Origin: Halomonas sp. GD1P12
GTDB taxonomy: Bacteria; Pseudomonadota; Gammaproteobacteria; Pseudomonadales; Halomonadaceae
Assembly (NCBI RefSeq): GCF_025725645.1
Contig: NZ_CP107007.1
Location: 2,046,001 to 2,110,000 of the forward strand
Reading direction: 5' to 3'
Length of the DNA: 64,000 bases
In this document: positions 20,601 through 30,088 of the stretch, piece by piece
Position numbering within the stretch: position 1 is the first letter of the stretch
Layout: each line of letters begins with the position of its first letter
Position numbers and translations under genes: made by a program
Notes under the pieces: generated by a model
Told to the model about the DNA's origin: nothing
Databases searched by the model: none
The model's input: only the letters and a program-made list of their open reading frames with translations

Positions 20601-21049
20601 CACCCGTGCCGGTTGAAAACGATGCTCAGACGCCGAAGGAGCAAGCCCTCGCCTCTTCCGAGGCTCAGGACGACGCCCCTGCCGATGAGACTTCACTCAA
20701 CGTGAGCCGCGAGACATCAAACCCGACGGAGCAGCTCGAAAGCGTTGAGCCAGCGCCGAAAGCCGAAACCGCCGCGACGGTCGATGCCAGCGCCGAGGAT
20801 CAAACCGATCCGAACGCTGACAGCGCCGCCAAGGTAGCGGCCGAGGTCGAGCCGGAGGCAGCGCCTGCTGCGCCGACAGAGCGCGCAGCGGCCGAGCCAA
20901 CCGAGACGCAAAAGAGCGCTGACGAGGCAAACGCCGAGCCTGCCTCTCAAGGCGACAGCGCCTCCGCCAAACCGGCGCCGAAGCGCCGCCGCCGGGCGCA
21001 CAACGACCCGCGCGAGAAGCGCAAGCAAGGCAGTGCCGGCCAAGAGTAA
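17630..21049 (+). CDS. rne: Ribonuclease E
   Basis: The main endoribonuclease of the RNA degradosome, 1139 residues. It starts [20 protein letters not shown] as in E. coli, with an S1 domain, the catalytic aspartates in [15 protein letters not shown] and [13 protein letters not shown], and the Zn-link CPRC at 401-404. Beyond about residue 520 lies a disordered tail rich in Ala, Glu, Lys, Pro and Ser. In it, residues 562-576 ([15 protein letters not shown]) look like the amphipathic membrane-targeting helix, followed by arginine-rich RNA-binding patches ([24 protein letters not shown]). It ends in [15 protein letters not shown]. The ATG at 17630 is chosen from homology; its ribosome binding site is weak. 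A strong terminator follows. Confidence 0.97.
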   Translation: MKRMLINATQPEELRVALVDGQRLYDLDIESGAREQKKANIYRGKITRVEPSLEAAFVDFGAERHGFLPLKEISREYFLKDVSGRPSIKEVLKEGQEVIVQVDKEERGNKGAALTTFISLAGRFLVLMPNNPRAGGISRRIEGDDRSQLKDAMSQMTVPDKMGLIVRTAGIGRSAEELQWDLDYLAQVWESITAEASKRPAPFLVYRESNVIIRAMRDYLRQDIGEVLIDSPDIHAEALGFIRQVMPSYQQKIKLYTDEVPLFSRFQIESQIETAYQREVKLPSGGSIVIDHTEALVSIDINSARATRGSDIEETALQTNSEAADEIARQLRLRDIGGLVVIDFIDMGPARNQREVENRMRDALKLDRARVQIGRISRFGLMEMSRQRLRPSLGETSGGVCPRCDGQGSIRDVRSLSLSIMRLIEEEAMKERSAQIRAILPVPVATFLLNEKRSVLADIEARQDVRVVLLPNPDMHTPHYDVQRLRSDHLDEDESHTLSSYELSMETEVGKEPDVSFAPPAQRAEAAVKTVAHNAPAPASLQTDTAPAPAAKSEAPGNAETGVLGRLIRGFAKLLGSDEAATSEQKPAAEPASRKPRTSEKSASNERGQGSERGKPAREKRPDNDAARSESSQAEARSGQSAKGDDESSDKRSGPNRTRNRRRNGQSNSAQASNAQSGEAKASDSAKPARQGERGGEQSDAGQAQSNKRSDGRRDKSRDAKPKNESRAPAETDAKAAPKSEPKPEPKGEQKADVKAESKQDAPKDDGKPKRTRNNPRNRSRKQAINPKAEAEQLALQRDAANAPAPAESVSDVKSTASEPASVESPQREQASANKAKSEQAPAAENAPAAAPAPGTEDALAAQPLKQESKAQVLQETSESVAEQKTPQADTAKPETIDAASAPTPSDIQPSAQAPKASTDSDALDADSGSSADEALINAETAEPTPAPESVAPQPEKTPAVETPSTAEQEAASGQTVAEETPKAQPAPTDAPVPVENDAQTPKEQALASSEAQDDAPADETSLNVSRETSNPTEQLESVEPAPKAETAATVDASAEDQTDPNADSAAKVAAEVEPEAAPAAPTERAAAEPTETQKSADEANAEPASQGDSASAKPAPKRRRRAHNDPREKRKQGSAGQE

Positions 21050-21065
21050 ACCGCGCCCATGAAAA

Positions 21066-21090
21066 ACCCCGCCTCTGGCGGGGTTTTTTT
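21066..21090. terminator. Intrinsic terminator between rne and murB
   Basis: Arms 21066-21073 and 21077-21084 form an 8-bp GC-rich stem with a TCT loop, followed by seven T. A run of A precedes the stem, so it can end rne on plus and murB on minus. Confidence 0.92.
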
Positions 21091-21149
21091 ATGTCTGAAT
21101 CACGTGTTTGGCAGGACGTGCCTGGAAAAACGCGAGCTTACAAAAGCGC

Positions 21150-22157
21150 TCACAGCCTTCGCGGCTCCGGCTCCAAACGTACGCCAAAGCGGGACTCGAC
21201 CGCCCCAACGATTTTCTGGGCAACGTCCAGCAGCTCCACACGGCTGCCGCCGCCAAAATGCACCATCACCAGCGCCTGGCGCTCGTGTACCCCAAAGGCG
21301 CCGAAGCGCTGGCCCTTGAGCCCGCACTGATCGATGAGCCAGCCCGCGGCGAGCTTATAGCGCCCGTCAGGCTGTGCAAAGCTCGGCATATCCGGGTACC
21401 GAGTGCGCAGCGTCTGGGCCGTGGCGTCGCTTACCACCGGGTTTTTGAAAAAGCTGCCGGCGTTGGCGAGCACGTTCGGGTCCGGCAGTTTCTCCCGACG
21501 CGTGCTGCACACCGCCTTTGCAACCTGAAGCGGCGTTGCCTCGCCGGTGACTCGTTGGGCCAGATCACCGTAGCCAAGCTTGGGCGCTCCGGTTCGGGAG
21601 AGCCGCAGCGCCAGGCGCAGAATCGCGACTTTTCCCGACAGTTCGCGCTTGAAGATGCTGTCACGGTAGGCCAACTCACACTGCTCCCGTGAGAGCCAGT
21701 AGACGCGTCTGGAGTCAAGCGCCATGACCTGTACGCCTTCGAGGCAGTCGCCGAGCTCGACGCCGTAGGCGCCGATGTTCTGCACCGGCGCCGCCCCGCA
21801 GCGCCCAGGAATCAGCGCCAGGTTCTCGAGCCCCCACCAGCCGCGCTCGGCGAGCGTCATCACCAGCGTATGCCAGTGAACGCCGGCGCCTACGTAAGCG
21901 ACGCCCCCATCACCGCGCCGTTCGATCCACCACTGATCGAACTCCAGCGTGATCGCCGCACCAGGAAGATGCTCTGGCAGCAGCACGTTGCTGCCGCCGC
22001 CGAGCAGCGTGACCGGCCACTCGTTTTCGCGGCACGTATCCAGCACCTGGCGAAGCTCACCAGGCGTTCTGGGGCGGGCGCCGATGTCCGCCGTGCAGGG
22101 AAGTCTTAACGTATTGGCGCGGGTCAGATTCACCCGCTGTTCAAGCGTTGTAGCCAT
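21150..22157 (-). CDS. murB: UDP-N-acetylenolpyruvoylglucosamine reductase
   Basis: Reduces UDP-GlcNAc-enolpyruvate to UDP-MurNAc with NADPH and FAD. The 335-residue protein is the type I form. FAD-binding GGGSNVL lies at about 52-58, IPGRCGAAPVQNIGAYG in the middle, the catalytic serine in NAGSFFKNPVVS and the C-terminal glutamate in VHERQALVMVHF. The start ATG 22157 overlaps the stop of the phosphatase gene by one base (TGATG). It is the last gene of a long minus-strand envelope operon. Confidence 0.95.
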   Translation of the reverse strand: MATTLEQRVNLTRANTLRLPCTADIGARPRTPGELRQVLDTCRENEWPVTLLGGGSNVLLPEHLPGAAITLEFDQWWIERRGDGGVAYVGAGVHWHTLVMTLAERGWWGLENLALIPGRCGAAPVQNIGAYGVELGDCLEGVQVMALDSRRVYWLSREQCELAYRDSIFKRELSGKVAILRLALRLSRTGAPKLGYGDLAQRVTGEATPLQVAKAVCSTRREKLPDPNVLANAGSFFKNPVVSDATAQTLRTRYPDMPSFAQPDGRYKLAAGWLIDQCGLKGQRFGAFGVHERQALVMVHFGGGSRVELLDVAQKIVGAVESRFGVRLEPEPRRL

Positions 22158-22621
22158 CAGCGCTTTCTCAGCGCTCTAATCAGCCCGTGCGAAGCCGCCT
22201 CGATCAGATCCAGGACGTGCTCGAAGCCCTGCTCGCCGCCGAAGTACGGGTCCGGCACCTCGGTTTCGCCGGCATCCGAGTACTCCAGAAAGAGCCCGGT
22301 GCGCGCACGGCAGCCGTCAGGCGCCATTGCTCGAATGGCATCGAGGTTATCGCGGTCCATGCCAAGCACGTAGTCGAAGGCGTCGAAATCCTCGCGACGA
22401 AGCGTGCGCGCCTTGAGCCCACTGATATCCACCCCGCGGCGAAGCGCCGCTTTTTGGGCGCGCTCGTCCGGCGCCTTGCCCACGTGCCAGTCGCCGATGC
22501 CGCAGGAATCGACCTCGACATCACAAGAGAGCCCGCCGTCAAAGAGTGCCTTGCGAAACACGCCTTCGGCGCTCGGTGAGCGGCAGATATTGCCCAGACA
22601 GACGAACAGTACCCGCGTCAT
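22157..22621 (-). CDS. Low molecular weight protein-tyrosine phosphatase
   Basis: A 154-residue cytoplasmic phosphatase. The CX5R active-site loop is [13 protein letters not shown] at residues 8-20 and the general-acid aspartate is in VPDPYFGG near 120. The family dephosphorylates protein tyrosines, often BY-kinases of polysaccharide export, but no such kinase is in the window. It overlaps kdsB by 4 bp (ATGA) and murB by one base. The same order kdsB-phosphatase-murB is known in Pseudomonas. Confidence 0.93.
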   Translation of the reverse strand: MTRVLFVCLGNICRSPSAEGVFRKALFDGGLSCDVEVDSCGIGDWHVGKAPDERAQKAALRRGVDISGLKARTLRREDFDAFDYVLGMDRDNLDAIRAMAPDGCRARTGLFLEYSDAGETEVPDPYFGGEQGFEHVLDLIEAASHGLIRALRKR

Positions 22622-23397
22622 TGGGCCTCCGTTTGTTCGATGAGTAAACGCACCCGCGCCAGATCTTCAAACGTATCCACTCCGGTGGGGTTTTGCGCGC
22701 AGGCCAGCGCCACCTGAATGAAGTGGCCGTGCTGAAGCGCTCTGAGCTGTTCGAGCTGCTCCAGCTGCTCGAGTTGGGAAGGCGCCATGTTTTGGTAATC
22801 GCGCAAAAAGCTCGCCCGATAGGCGTAAATGCCGATGTGCCTGAGCCAGGCATCGGTACTCAGAAGGCTCGGCTTCTGCGCGAACTGCTCGCGATCCCAT
22901 GGGACAGGCGCTCGTGAGAAGTAGAGCGCGCGCCCGGCGTGGCTGCAGGTCACCTTCACCACGTTCGGATTGAATAGCGTCTCGACATCCACGATCGGCT
23001 CGGCAAGCGTGGCGATCGACGCCTCGGGGTCGTCAGCCAGCCGCCCGGCCACCTGGTCGATCAGCGCCGGCGGAATCAAGGGCTCATCGCCCTGGACGTT
23101 GACGATCAGTGTGTCGTCGTCGAGGCCCAGCCGCTCGGCCACTTCCGCCAGGCGGTCGGTGCCGGAGGGATGATCAGCGCGGGTCATGACGACCTCGGCG
23201 CCCAGCGGCACCAGCGCCTCGCGAATACGCTCGTCGTCGGTGGCCACCACCACGCGCTGGGCCTGGCTCTGGTTGGCGCGGCGCCAAACGTGGGCCACCA
23301 TTGGTTCACCGGCGATCTCCAGAAGCGGCTTACCGGGCAGGCGCGAGGAGCCAAAGCGCGCCGGAATGACGACGACGAAATCCGTTGAGCCTGCCAT
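22618..23397 (-). CDS. kdsB: 3-deoxy-manno-octulosonate cytidylyltransferase
   Basis: Activates Kdo to CMP-Kdo for lipopolysaccharide inner-core synthesis. The 259-residue protein opens with [17 protein letters not shown] (residues 9-25), then [25 protein letters not shown] and [10 protein letters not shown], all standard. Its ATG at 23397 directly follows the TAA of ycaR, and its end overlaps the phosphatase start. It works with lpxK and msbA in the same operon. Confidence 0.96.
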   Translation of the reverse strand: MAGSTDFVVVIPARFGSSRLPGKPLLEIAGEPMVAHVWRRANQSQAQRVVVATDDERIREALVPLGAEVVMTRADHPSGTDRLAEVAERLGLDDDTLIVNVQGDEPLIPPALIDQVAGRLADDPEASIATLAEPIVDVETLFNPNVVKVTCSHAGRALYFSRAPVPWDREQFAQKPSLLSTDAWLRHIGIYAYRASFLRDYQNMAPSQLEQLEQLEQLRALQHGHFIQVALACAQNPTGVDTFEDLARVRLLIEQTEAQ

Positions 23398-23607
23398 TTA
23401 CGCCTGCCCCGTGCGTCCCGGGGAGGTGTTGAGCTTCTCGTCGGCGCTGAGTACGCGCGCCTCTTCCGGCAGCATTACCGGGATACCCTCACGAATCGGG
23501 TAGGCCAGCCCATCGTAGTAGCAGATGAGCTCCTGCGCGTCGCGGTCATACTCGAGCTTGCCGTTACAGAGCGGGCAAACCAGCATTGCCAAGAGTTCCT
23601 TATCCAT
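23398..23607 (-). CDS. ycaR: Trm112-like zinc protein YcaR
   Basis: A 69-residue protein of the Trm112/UPF0434 family. A CPLC pair lies near residues 12-15, then [20 protein letters not shown], typical of YcaR; the second cysteine pair of some Trm112 proteins is reduced to a single cysteine. The function in bacteria is unknown; eukaryotic relatives activate methyltransferases. ATG 23607 is set by homology and overlaps the lpxK end by 8 bp; the longer frame belongs to the lpxK region. Confidence 0.92.
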   Translation of the reverse strand: MDKELLAMLVCPLCNGKLEYDRDAQELICYYDGLAYPIREGIPVMLPEEARVLSADEKLNTSPGRTGQA

Positions 23608-24655
23608 GAGCGCCTTCCTCGTGTGTGTGGGTCGATAGTGATTCATTCGGGGGCCGCGTGGCCAGCGCGTCGGTAAGCCAAACGCCAAACGCGTCGGGAA
23701 GCTCGGCCTCGACCTCCAGCGCCCAGCTCTCTTTTGGTGCCAACGTCCGACACTTTACCGCGTCCTTGGCCGTCATCACGAGCGGCCTGGGCGGAGTAAA
23801 CGCAAGCGTTTTGGCATCGAACGCGTGATGATCAGAAAACGCGTGTCGCTCGCCTTCGACGCCAAGGGCCGCCAGCGTCTTGAAAAAGCGTTCGGGATTG
23901 CCGATACCCGCCACCGCGTGCACTGGAGGCTCGAAGGGGAGCGGTGTGAGCGCTGCGTGCTCGCCGCTGCCCACCCGCTGCCATCGCGCCGGGGCGAGCG
24001 TCATCATGACCGGCTCGACAGGCAGCGGTCTTGCGAGAGTACCGTTGACGATCACCGCGTCCACGCTTTCAAGCCTGCACGCCGGCTCTCGCAGCGGCCC
24101 GGCGGGCAGGCAGCGCCGGTTGCCAAGCCCCCGCACGCCGTCGACCACCAGAAGCTCGATGTCGCGGCCCAGCGCCAGATGCTGCAGGCCATCGTCACTG
24201 ATGATGATGTCGCAGCCGCGCTCGATGAGCGCCTGGGCGCCGCGCGGACGGTTCGGGTCCGCCGCCACGCACGCGCCGGTTTGGCGAAAGAGCATCAGCG
24301 GCTCGTCGCCGCAGTGCTCGACCGGGGTCGTCTCCTCCACGATGAGCGGATAAGCCGGCGCGCGGCCGCCGTAGCCTCGCGTGACGATGCCAGGCGTATA
24401 GCCCTGGCGCGTCAAAAAAGCGGCAAGCCAGGCCACCAGCGGCGACTTGCCGGTACCGCCGAGGGTGATGTTACCCACCACGATGACCGGCACCGGCGCG
24501 CGCCAGACGCTTTTTTTACCCGTCTGGTAGGCCCGAGCGCGGCGCTTGATCACGGCGCCATAAAGCGCGCTCAAGGGCAGAAGCGGTAGAAGCCAGGGCG
24601 CCCGGGAGAGACGCTCCCGGTAGACCCCGTCGAGCCAGCGGCTGGCAAGGCTCAC
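23600..24655 (-). CDS. lpxK: Tetraacyldisaccharide 4'-kinase
   Basis: Phosphorylates the 4' position of the lipid A precursor at the inner membrane. The 351-residue protein has a hydrophobic N-terminal stretch ([13 protein letters not shown], about 21-33), the P-loop [14 protein letters not shown] (about 61-74), GYGG, and [16 protein letters not shown]. The GTG start at 24655 forms a GTGA overlap with the msbA stop, so translation is coupled. Next to msbA and kdsB it forms a lipopolysaccharide assembly unit. Confidence 0.95.
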   Translation of the reverse strand: MSLASRWLDGVYRERLSRAPWLLPLLPLSALYGAVIKRRARAYQTGKKSVWRAPVPVIVVGNITLGGTGKSPLVAWLAAFLTRQGYTPGIVTRGYGGRAPAYPLIVEETTPVEHCGDEPLMLFRQTGACVAADPNRPRGAQALIERGCDIIISDDGLQHLALGRDIELLVVDGVRGLGNRRCLPAGPLREPACRLESVDAVIVNGTLARPLPVEPVMMTLAPARWQRVGSGEHAALTPLPFEPPVHAVAGIGNPERFFKTLAALGVEGERHAFSDHHAFDAKTLAFTPPRPLVMTAKDAVKCRTLAPKESWALEVEAELPDAFGVWLTDALATRPPNESLSTHTHEEGAHG

Positions 24656-26388
24656 GCGTACTCCTGAAACTGTATCTGGTAAAGCGCGGCGTAAGCGCCC
24701 TGGCGCTCGAGCAGCGCCTCGTGAGTGCCCTGCTCGACGATCCGCCCCTGATCCATCACGACGATGCGATCGGCGCGCTCGATAGTAGAGAGTCGGTGAG
24801 CGATCACCAGGGTCGTGCGGCCTTTACAGACGTACTCGAGCGCCTTTTGAATATAGCGCTCGGATTCGGAATCGAGCGCCGAGGTCGCCTCGTCGAACAC
24901 CAGAATGGGCGCATTGCGATAGATCGCACGGGCAATCGCCAAGCGCTGGCGCTGGCCGCCGGAAAGCGTGAGGCCATTTTCGCCGACCACCGTATCAAGG
25001 CCCTGCGGAAGCTGGTCGATGAACTCGCTGGCGTAGGCCGCCTTTGCGGCCTCCTCGATTCGCGCCCGGTCAGGCGCGTTCTCGCCGTAGGCGATATTGG
25101 CGGCGATGGTGGTGTTGAACAGCGTCACCTGCTGCGAGACGATCGCGATGTGCTTACGAAGCGCGCCGAGCGCGTAGTCGTCACTATCGGCACCGTCGAT
25201 GAGCAAGCGCCCCTCGGAAGGCCGATAGAAGCGCGGCAGTAGCCCAACCAGCGTGGACTTGCCGCCGCCGGAGCGCCCAACAATGGCGATCATCTCCCCC
25301 GGCGCGATGTGCAGGTCGATGCCGTGGAGCACGTTGGGCTGCTCCTCATCGTAGCGAAAGCTCACGTTTTCAAAGCGCACCTCCCCCTTGAGCGTTTCGG
25401 GCATCAACGTGCCGTTATCCGGCTCGGTAGACAGATCCACCACCGCGAACAGCTCGGAAGCGGCGGCCAGCCCCTTTTGAATGTCGCCGTTGATTTCGGT
25501 GAGCTGGCGCACCGGCTTGATCATCAGCGCCGCGGCGGTGATGAAGGCCACGAACTCGCCTGGCGTCATGTCGGCCAAAAAGGCCGGCGCCATGGCAAGC
25601 CACACCAGTAGCGCCATGGAAATCGCCACCAGCATCAAAATCACCGGCGAGCTGATCGCCTTGGTCATCGCCTGCTTCATGCTCTGGCGGCGGTTCTCTT
25701 CACTGGCGCGCTCGAAGCGTTTTTTCTCGAAGGTCTCGGCGCCGTGGGTGCGCACTACCCGATAGCCGGAGAGCGCTTCTGACGCCACGTGGGTCACATC
25801 GCCCACAGAGTTCTGTATCCGCTTGGAAATCTTGCGAAAGCGCTTGCTGACGAAGCTCACGACCACGGCGATCACCGGCGTCACGGCCAAAAAGAGCAGC
25901 GTCAGCATCCAATTGGTCCAGAGCAGATAGAGCACCAGCCCGACGACGAAGAGCCCTTCGCGCAGAATCACCGTGACCGCGTTGGTTGCCGCACCCGCGA
26001 CCTGCTCGACGTGGTAGGTGACGCGCGAGACGAGATGACCGCTCGAGTGCTGATCGAAAAAGCGCCCGGGCAGATGCAGCATGTGATCAAACACGTCGCA
26101 GCGCAGCGTATGAATCACGTAGCGACCCACATACGCCATGTAGTAGGTGCTCAAGAACGTTCCTACCCCGCGGGCGGCGAACATCAGCACCACGAACAGC
26201 GGCAAAAAGAAGCGAAAGGCGGCGTCCGGGTTCTGGATCCCGTCGATCAGGCGCTTCATCATCTCGGCCAGCGCCGTGCTGGACGCGGCGTAGATCACGA
26301 AACCGATGATCGCCAACGCAAACATTTTCCAATGGGGTTTTACGTACTCCAACAAGCGTTTGTACAACGCCCAGCTCGAATCGGTCAC
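24652..26388 (-). CDS. msbA: Lipid A export ATP-binding/permease protein MsbA
   Basis: A 578-residue ABC half-transporter that flips lipid A-core across the inner membrane. About six membrane segments fill residues 20-310. The ATPase domain has Walker A VGRSGGGKSTL, the signature LSGGQRQRLAIARA and Walker B ILVFDEATSALDSES. The start is GTG 26388 with GGAG upstream. Directly coupled to lpxK, as in E. coli. In Pseudomonas this spot holds exbB-exbD instead. Confidence 0.95.
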   Translation of the reverse strand: MTDSSWALYKRLLEYVKPHWKMFALAIIGFVIYAASSTALAEMMKRLIDGIQNPDAAFRFFLPLFVVLMFAARGVGTFLSTYYMAYVGRYVIHTLRCDVFDHMLHLPGRFFDQHSSGHLVSRVTYHVEQVAGAATNAVTVILREGLFVVGLVLYLLWTNWMLTLLFLAVTPVIAVVVSFVSKRFRKISKRIQNSVGDVTHVASEALSGYRVVRTHGAETFEKKRFERASEENRRQSMKQAMTKAISSPVILMLVAISMALLVWLAMAPAFLADMTPGEFVAFITAAALMIKPVRQLTEINGDIQKGLAAASELFAVVDLSTEPDNGTLMPETLKGEVRFENVSFRYDEEQPNVLHGIDLHIAPGEMIAIVGRSGGGKSTLVGLLPRFYRPSEGRLLIDGADSDDYALGALRKHIAIVSQQVTLFNTTIAANIAYGENAPDRARIEEAAKAAYASEFIDQLPQGLDTVVGENGLTLSGGQRQRLAIARAIYRNAPILVFDEATSALDSESERYIQKALEYVCKGRTTLVIAHRLSTIERADRIVVMDQGRIVEQGTHEALLERQGAYAALYQIQFQEYA

Positions 26389-26443
26389 GCGTGCTCCAGC
26401 CCTAAAGTGCAGTGCGCCGAATTCTACCCTAAGGCGCGGCGTA

Positions 26444-28711
26444 TCAACACCGCTTGCGCCCTTTCACCGACGCGCGCGCCGTTTCGACGCGTATTGCTTG
26501 GCCCCTCTCGACATGAAATGTCAGCGCTCCGTCCTCCGCGGTGCTCCAAAGGCAGCTCCCCACGCTTTGATACCGGCGCACCACCTCATCCGCCGGATGG
26601 CCAAAGGCGTTGTCACGCCCGGCGCTGAAGATCACATGCCCAGGCGCACTTTCACGTACGAACTGTACCCCGGAGCTCGAGCGGCTGCCGTGGTGGCCCG
26701 CCACCAGCACGCTGACCGGGGACTTCAAATCACCGATCAGACGCCGCTCGGTCTGGCGCCCGACGTCACCGGTGATCAATAGCCGATGTTCGCCCACGCT
26801 GACCTCGAGCACGCAGGAGCGCTCGTTAGGCGTGAGCGCGTTCTCCCCGGCCGGTGGCCAGAGCACGCGGTACGCGATTTCGTCGTGTGTCCAGTGCTGG
26901 CCTCGGGCGCAGGGTGTAAACGGTGCGGCTACCGCCTCGCCTTCGGGCGCCTGCCAGACCGTAACCTTGTGTTCGCTCAAAAGCGCCCGAACGCCGCCGG
27001 CGTGGTCGCTGTCACCGTGGCTGACGATCACACGATCGAAGCGCTGTCCCGGCGGCCATAAGGACTCGATCGGCATGAACCCGCTTCGAAAACGCGGGCC
27101 GGTATCGTACAAAAGCCGCTGTGTGGCGCTTTGAAGCTCGATGAGCTGGCCCTGGCCTACATCGAAAACGGTGACGCGCAAAACCCCGGGCGCAAGCGAT
27201 TTGGGCTGGGAGAAAAACAGCAGCGCGGCGGCCACCGCGCAGGAGGCCGCCCGCAGCCAGCGTGGCACGAAGGCGAGCCCGAAACAGAGCGCCAATAGTA
27301 AAAGCGCCGCGGCCAGCGCAAAACGCAGCTCGATTGCGGGCTCCCAAAGCGGTAGCGCTTCAAGGGCGATGCGTAACAGCGCATCAAAAACGTTGAGGGC
27401 GGCTCCAAAGCCGCGCCAGACGAGCTCGCCGGCGCCGAACAGCGGCGCCAGCAGCCAGCCCAGCAGCGCCAGCGGAACCATGACCGCGCTCACCCAGGGC
27501 ACGGCGAGCAGATTCACCAGCGGCGCCCCTGGCGCCACGCGACCAAAGCTGACCAGCACCGCCGCTGCCATCAGCGGCGACAATAAAAGCTGCGTTCGCA
27601 CCAGCGCCCAGACCCAGCCCTTGACGCCCTGAGGGCGCGCTCGCCCCTGCCAAATGACGATCAGCCACGCCACGGCGACAAACGATAGCCATAGCCCTGG
27701 ACGCCAGGGTGCAAGTGGGTCGACCAGCACGACCAGTAAAAGCGCCAGCCACCAGGCCTGCCAGACCCCTGGCGCGTGGCGCCCGCTGAGTACCCAGAGC
27801 CCGAGCAGCGTCATCACCATGGCGCGCATTGCCGGCGGCCCCAGCCCCGCAAGCGCGGCGTAACCCACGCAGGCAAGCCCCGCCGCGGCCCAGGGCCAGG
27901 CGCGCAGCCGCCAGTTTTGCGGCGTTGTCAGCTTGGCCAACAGCCGGCTGACCCACAGCACCATTGAGGCCACCAGCCCCACGTGCAAGCCTGAGATGAC
28001 CACCAGGTGCGTGGTGCCGGTGGCGTTCAAGAGCGTCCAATCATCCTGGGTCAACCGCTGGCTCGCGCCCAGGCTGAGCGCGGCGAGCCAGCGTTTGGTG
28101 CGTGCATCCAGGGAAGTGGCGTCGATATGTGCAAGTGCAAGTGACCTCAACGTCGAACGCTCTGGGGTGATCAACTGCGGGGCCGGGGCCGGGCGCACGT
28201 AGCCGGTGGCATGGATGCCCTCGCGCCAGAGCCAACGGGCGTAATCGAAGCGATGTGGGTTTTTGAACCCGCCGGGCGGGCGCAGGCGAAGCGTGAGCCG
28301 CCAGGTTTGGCCCGCTTCAAAGGCGGTATCGCCGTAGGCGCTGACGCGCACGCGATCGAGCCCGGAGCACGCCAGGCGCTGCGCCGGGCTTTCGCACTCG
28401 AGCAGCTGCAGGTTTAGCCGGCTCAAGCCTTCATCGCGCTGCGCCTCATCGATGCGCGCAATGACGCTGAGATCCTCGCCGCCGAGCCCCGCCGGCAGGG
28501 TTCGCTGCCACTCGAGATGAACGCCGAACAGTACCCAGCCGCCGGCCAGCAGCGCGGGCAGCACCCGGGGAACGCGATTGACGAGCAAAAGCGCGGCCAC
28601 CAGCACCGCGCCGAGGGCGGGCAGTAAACGCCCTTCGGCGCCGCTGTACTCGGCAAGTATCGCCGCGCCGAGCGCTGCCATGGCCGCCGGCGCGACCACC
28701 CCTGTTCGCAT
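26444..28711 (-). CDS. comEC: ComEC/Rec2 DNA internalisation protein
   Basis: An inner-membrane channel for transformation DNA uptake, about 755 residues. An N-terminal hydrophobic part and DUF4131 domain are followed by the competence membrane domain (LVVISGLHVGL, many helices from about 210 to 490). The C-terminal metallo-beta-lactamase domain has VSHGDSDHAGG and VAGHHGSRSSSG. ATG 28711 is preferred because a GGGGGTG lies just upstream; an ATG four codons earlier at 28723 lacks a site. All domains are intact, but competence itself is not shown. The gene leads the msbA-murB chain 55 bp upstream. Confidence 0.92.
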   Translation of the reverse strand: MRTGVVAPAAMAALGAAILAEYSGAEGRLLPALGAVLVAALLLVNRVPRVLPALLAGGWVLFGVHLEWQRTLPAGLGGEDLSVIARIDEAQRDEGLSRLNLQLLECESPAQRLACSGLDRVRVSAYGDTAFEAGQTWRLTLRLRPPGGFKNPHRFDYARWLWREGIHATGYVRPAPAPQLITPERSTLRSLALAHIDATSLDARTKRWLAALSLGASQRLTQDDWTLLNATGTTHLVVISGLHVGLVASMVLWVSRLLAKLTTPQNWRLRAWPWAAAGLACVGYAALAGLGPPAMRAMVMTLLGLWVLSGRHAPGVWQAWWLALLLVVLVDPLAPWRPGLWLSFVAVAWLIVIWQGRARPQGVKGWVWALVRTQLLLSPLMAAAVLVSFGRVAPGAPLVNLLAVPWVSAVMVPLALLGWLLAPLFGAGELVWRGFGAALNVFDALLRIALEALPLWEPAIELRFALAAALLLLALCFGLAFVPRWLRAASCAVAAALLFFSQPKSLAPGVLRVTVFDVGQGQLIELQSATQRLLYDTGPRFRSGFMPIESLWPPGQRFDRVIVSHGDSDHAGGVRALLSEHKVTVWQAPEGEAVAAPFTPCARGQHWTHDEIAYRVLWPPAGENALTPNERSCVLEVSVGEHRLLITGDVGRQTERRLIGDLKSPVSVLVAGHHGSRSSSGVQFVRESAPGHVIFSAGRDNAFGHPADEVVRRYQSVGSCLWSTAEDGALTFHVERGQAIRVETARASVKGRKRC

Positions 28712-28802
28712 GTTCACCCCCATGCCGGTACGTGACGACCGGCGTAGCCTTCGCGGCGCGCGATGTGGATAATGGAGCGCACTATCTCAAAGAGTAACCG
28801 AC

Positions 28803-29354
28803 ATGCCGCGCCGTTTCCTGCAGCGCTACATGCCCAAGCCCGACACCCTGAGACGCCAGCGATCGCTTCGCTTCATGGCGCCCCTGATCGCCGACCCCGG
28901 GCTCTGGCTGTTGACGCGTAAAAGCGTGGCCAACGCCTTTAGCGTCGGTATCTTTTGCGCCCTGCTGCCGATTCCGCTGCAGATGATGGTGGCCGCGCTC
29001 GGCGCGCGGATCGTGCGCTGCAACCTGGCGCTATCGGTGAGTCTGGTCTGGATCACCAACCCGCTGACCATGCCGGTGATTTTTTACTTCAACTACCGGG
29101 TGGGAACGTTTTTGATGGGTGCGCCGGTGCGCGAGGCACCGTCGCGTATTTCGACGCGCTGGCTGGCCGAGCAGATGCACGACCTCTTGCCGCCGCTGTT
29201 TTTAGGCTCGATCGTCACGGCCGTTGTGCTCGCCGTTCTCGCCAACGTGGCCATTCGCCTGCTCTGGCGCTGGCACGTCTCCTACAACTGGAAACGCCGC
29301 CGACAAAAGCGTCGGCGGCGTCGGGCCAAAATCGAATCCGAGTTCGACAAGTAA
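28803..29354 (+). CDS. DUF2062 domain membrane protein
   Basis: A 183-residue protein of unknown function. The family stretch SVANAFSVGIFCALLPIPLQM and the NPLTMPVIFYFNYRVGTFL helix are recognisable, with a third hydrophobic helix at about 140-158 and a very basic tail (KRRRQKRRRRR). The start is ATG 28803. It is divergent from comEC and converges on lolD with a 4-bp gap; the same neighbour is found in Pseudomonas. A 10-bp inverted repeat at 29295-29320 lies in its last codons. Confidence 0.85.
   Translation: MPRRFLQRYMPKPDTLRRQRSLRFMAPLIADPGLWLLTRKSVANAFSVGIFCALLPIPLQMMVAALGARIVRCNLALSVSLVWITNPLTMPVIFYFNYRVGTFLMGAPVREAPSRISTRWLAEQMHDLLPPLFLGSIVTAVVLAVLANVAIRLLWRWHVSYNWKRRRQKRRRRRAKIESEFDK
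29295..29323 (-). terminator. Hairpin inside the DUF2062 gene end, possible lolD terminator
   Basis: Arms 29295-29304 and 29311-29320 are perfectly complementary over 10 GC-rich bases with a 6-base loop. On the minus strand it lies about 40 bases past the lolD stop, followed by TTT. The same bases encode the arginine-rich tail of the DUF2062 protein. Confidence 0.4.
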
Positions 29355-29358
29355 CGCG

Positions 29359-30078
29359 CTACTTGAACGTAGCGCCGGGCGTGTCGTTTTCCAGCCGCCC
29401 CGCGTTCAGGCGCATCACGCGATCCTGATGAGCGGCAAGGCCCACATCGTGGGTCACGATCACGAAAGCGCAGGCGCTCTCGCGGGCGAGTTCGTCCATC
29501 AAGCTCAGGATGGTGCCGGCGGTGGTTTGATCCAGGTTGCCGGTCGGCTCGTCCATCAGTACAAGGCTCGGGTCGGTGACCAGGGCGCGTGCGATCGCCA
29601 CGCGCTGGCGCTCGCCGCCGGAGAGCTCGCCGGGCTTGTGATCCGCCCGCGCCTTCATTCCTACCCGCGTCAGAATCTGCATGGCACGCTCTTCGGCGAC
29701 CTTTTTGCGCTGACCGCGAATAATCAGCGGAAGCGCTGCGTTCTCCAGCGCGCTGAATTCCGCCAGCAGATGATGAAACTGATAGACGAAGCCGATGTAG
29801 CGGTTTCGAAAGTGGCCAAGCTGGGTCTCGTTGAGCCCGGCCAGCGACTCGTCGGCGATGGTGATGCTGCCCTGGCTTGGGCGGTCGAGACCGCCGAGCA
29901 GGTTCAAAAGCGTCGTCTTGCCGGAGCCGGAGCTTCCGACGATGGCCACGCGCTCACCAGCGCGCACCTCGAGGGTGAGCCCGTCGAGTACCGTCAAATC
30001 CTGGGGCCCTTCGCTATAGATGCGGGTGAGCGACTGACAGGAGAGCATCACCGGGGCGTGGGAAGTGGCTGTGGTCAT
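29359..30078 (-). CDS. lolD: Lipoprotein-releasing ABC transporter ATP-binding protein
   Basis: Powers extraction of outer-membrane lipoproteins from the inner membrane to LolA. The 239-residue ATPase has Walker A GSSGSGKTTLL, the Q-loop YQFHHLLAEF, the signature LSGGERQRVAIARAL and Walker B LVLMDEPTGNLD, with the LolD-type spacing. ATG 30078 is preferred by AAGGA upstream; an ATG six codons earlier overlaps the end of the permease gene without a binding site. It follows the permease by 10 bp. Confidence 0.94.
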   Translation of the reverse strand: MTTATSHAPVMLSCQSLTRIYSEGPQDLTVLDGLTLEVRAGERVAIVGSSGSGKTTLLNLLGGLDRPSQGSITIADESLAGLNETQLGHFRNRYIGFVYQFHHLLAEFSALENAALPLIIRGQRKKVAEERAMQILTRVGMKARADHKPGELSGGERQRVAIARALVTDPSLVLMDEPTGNLDQTTAGTILSLMDELARESACAFVIVTHDVGLAAHQDRVMRLNAGRLENDTPGATFK

Positions 30079-30088
30079 GGGCGCGTCC

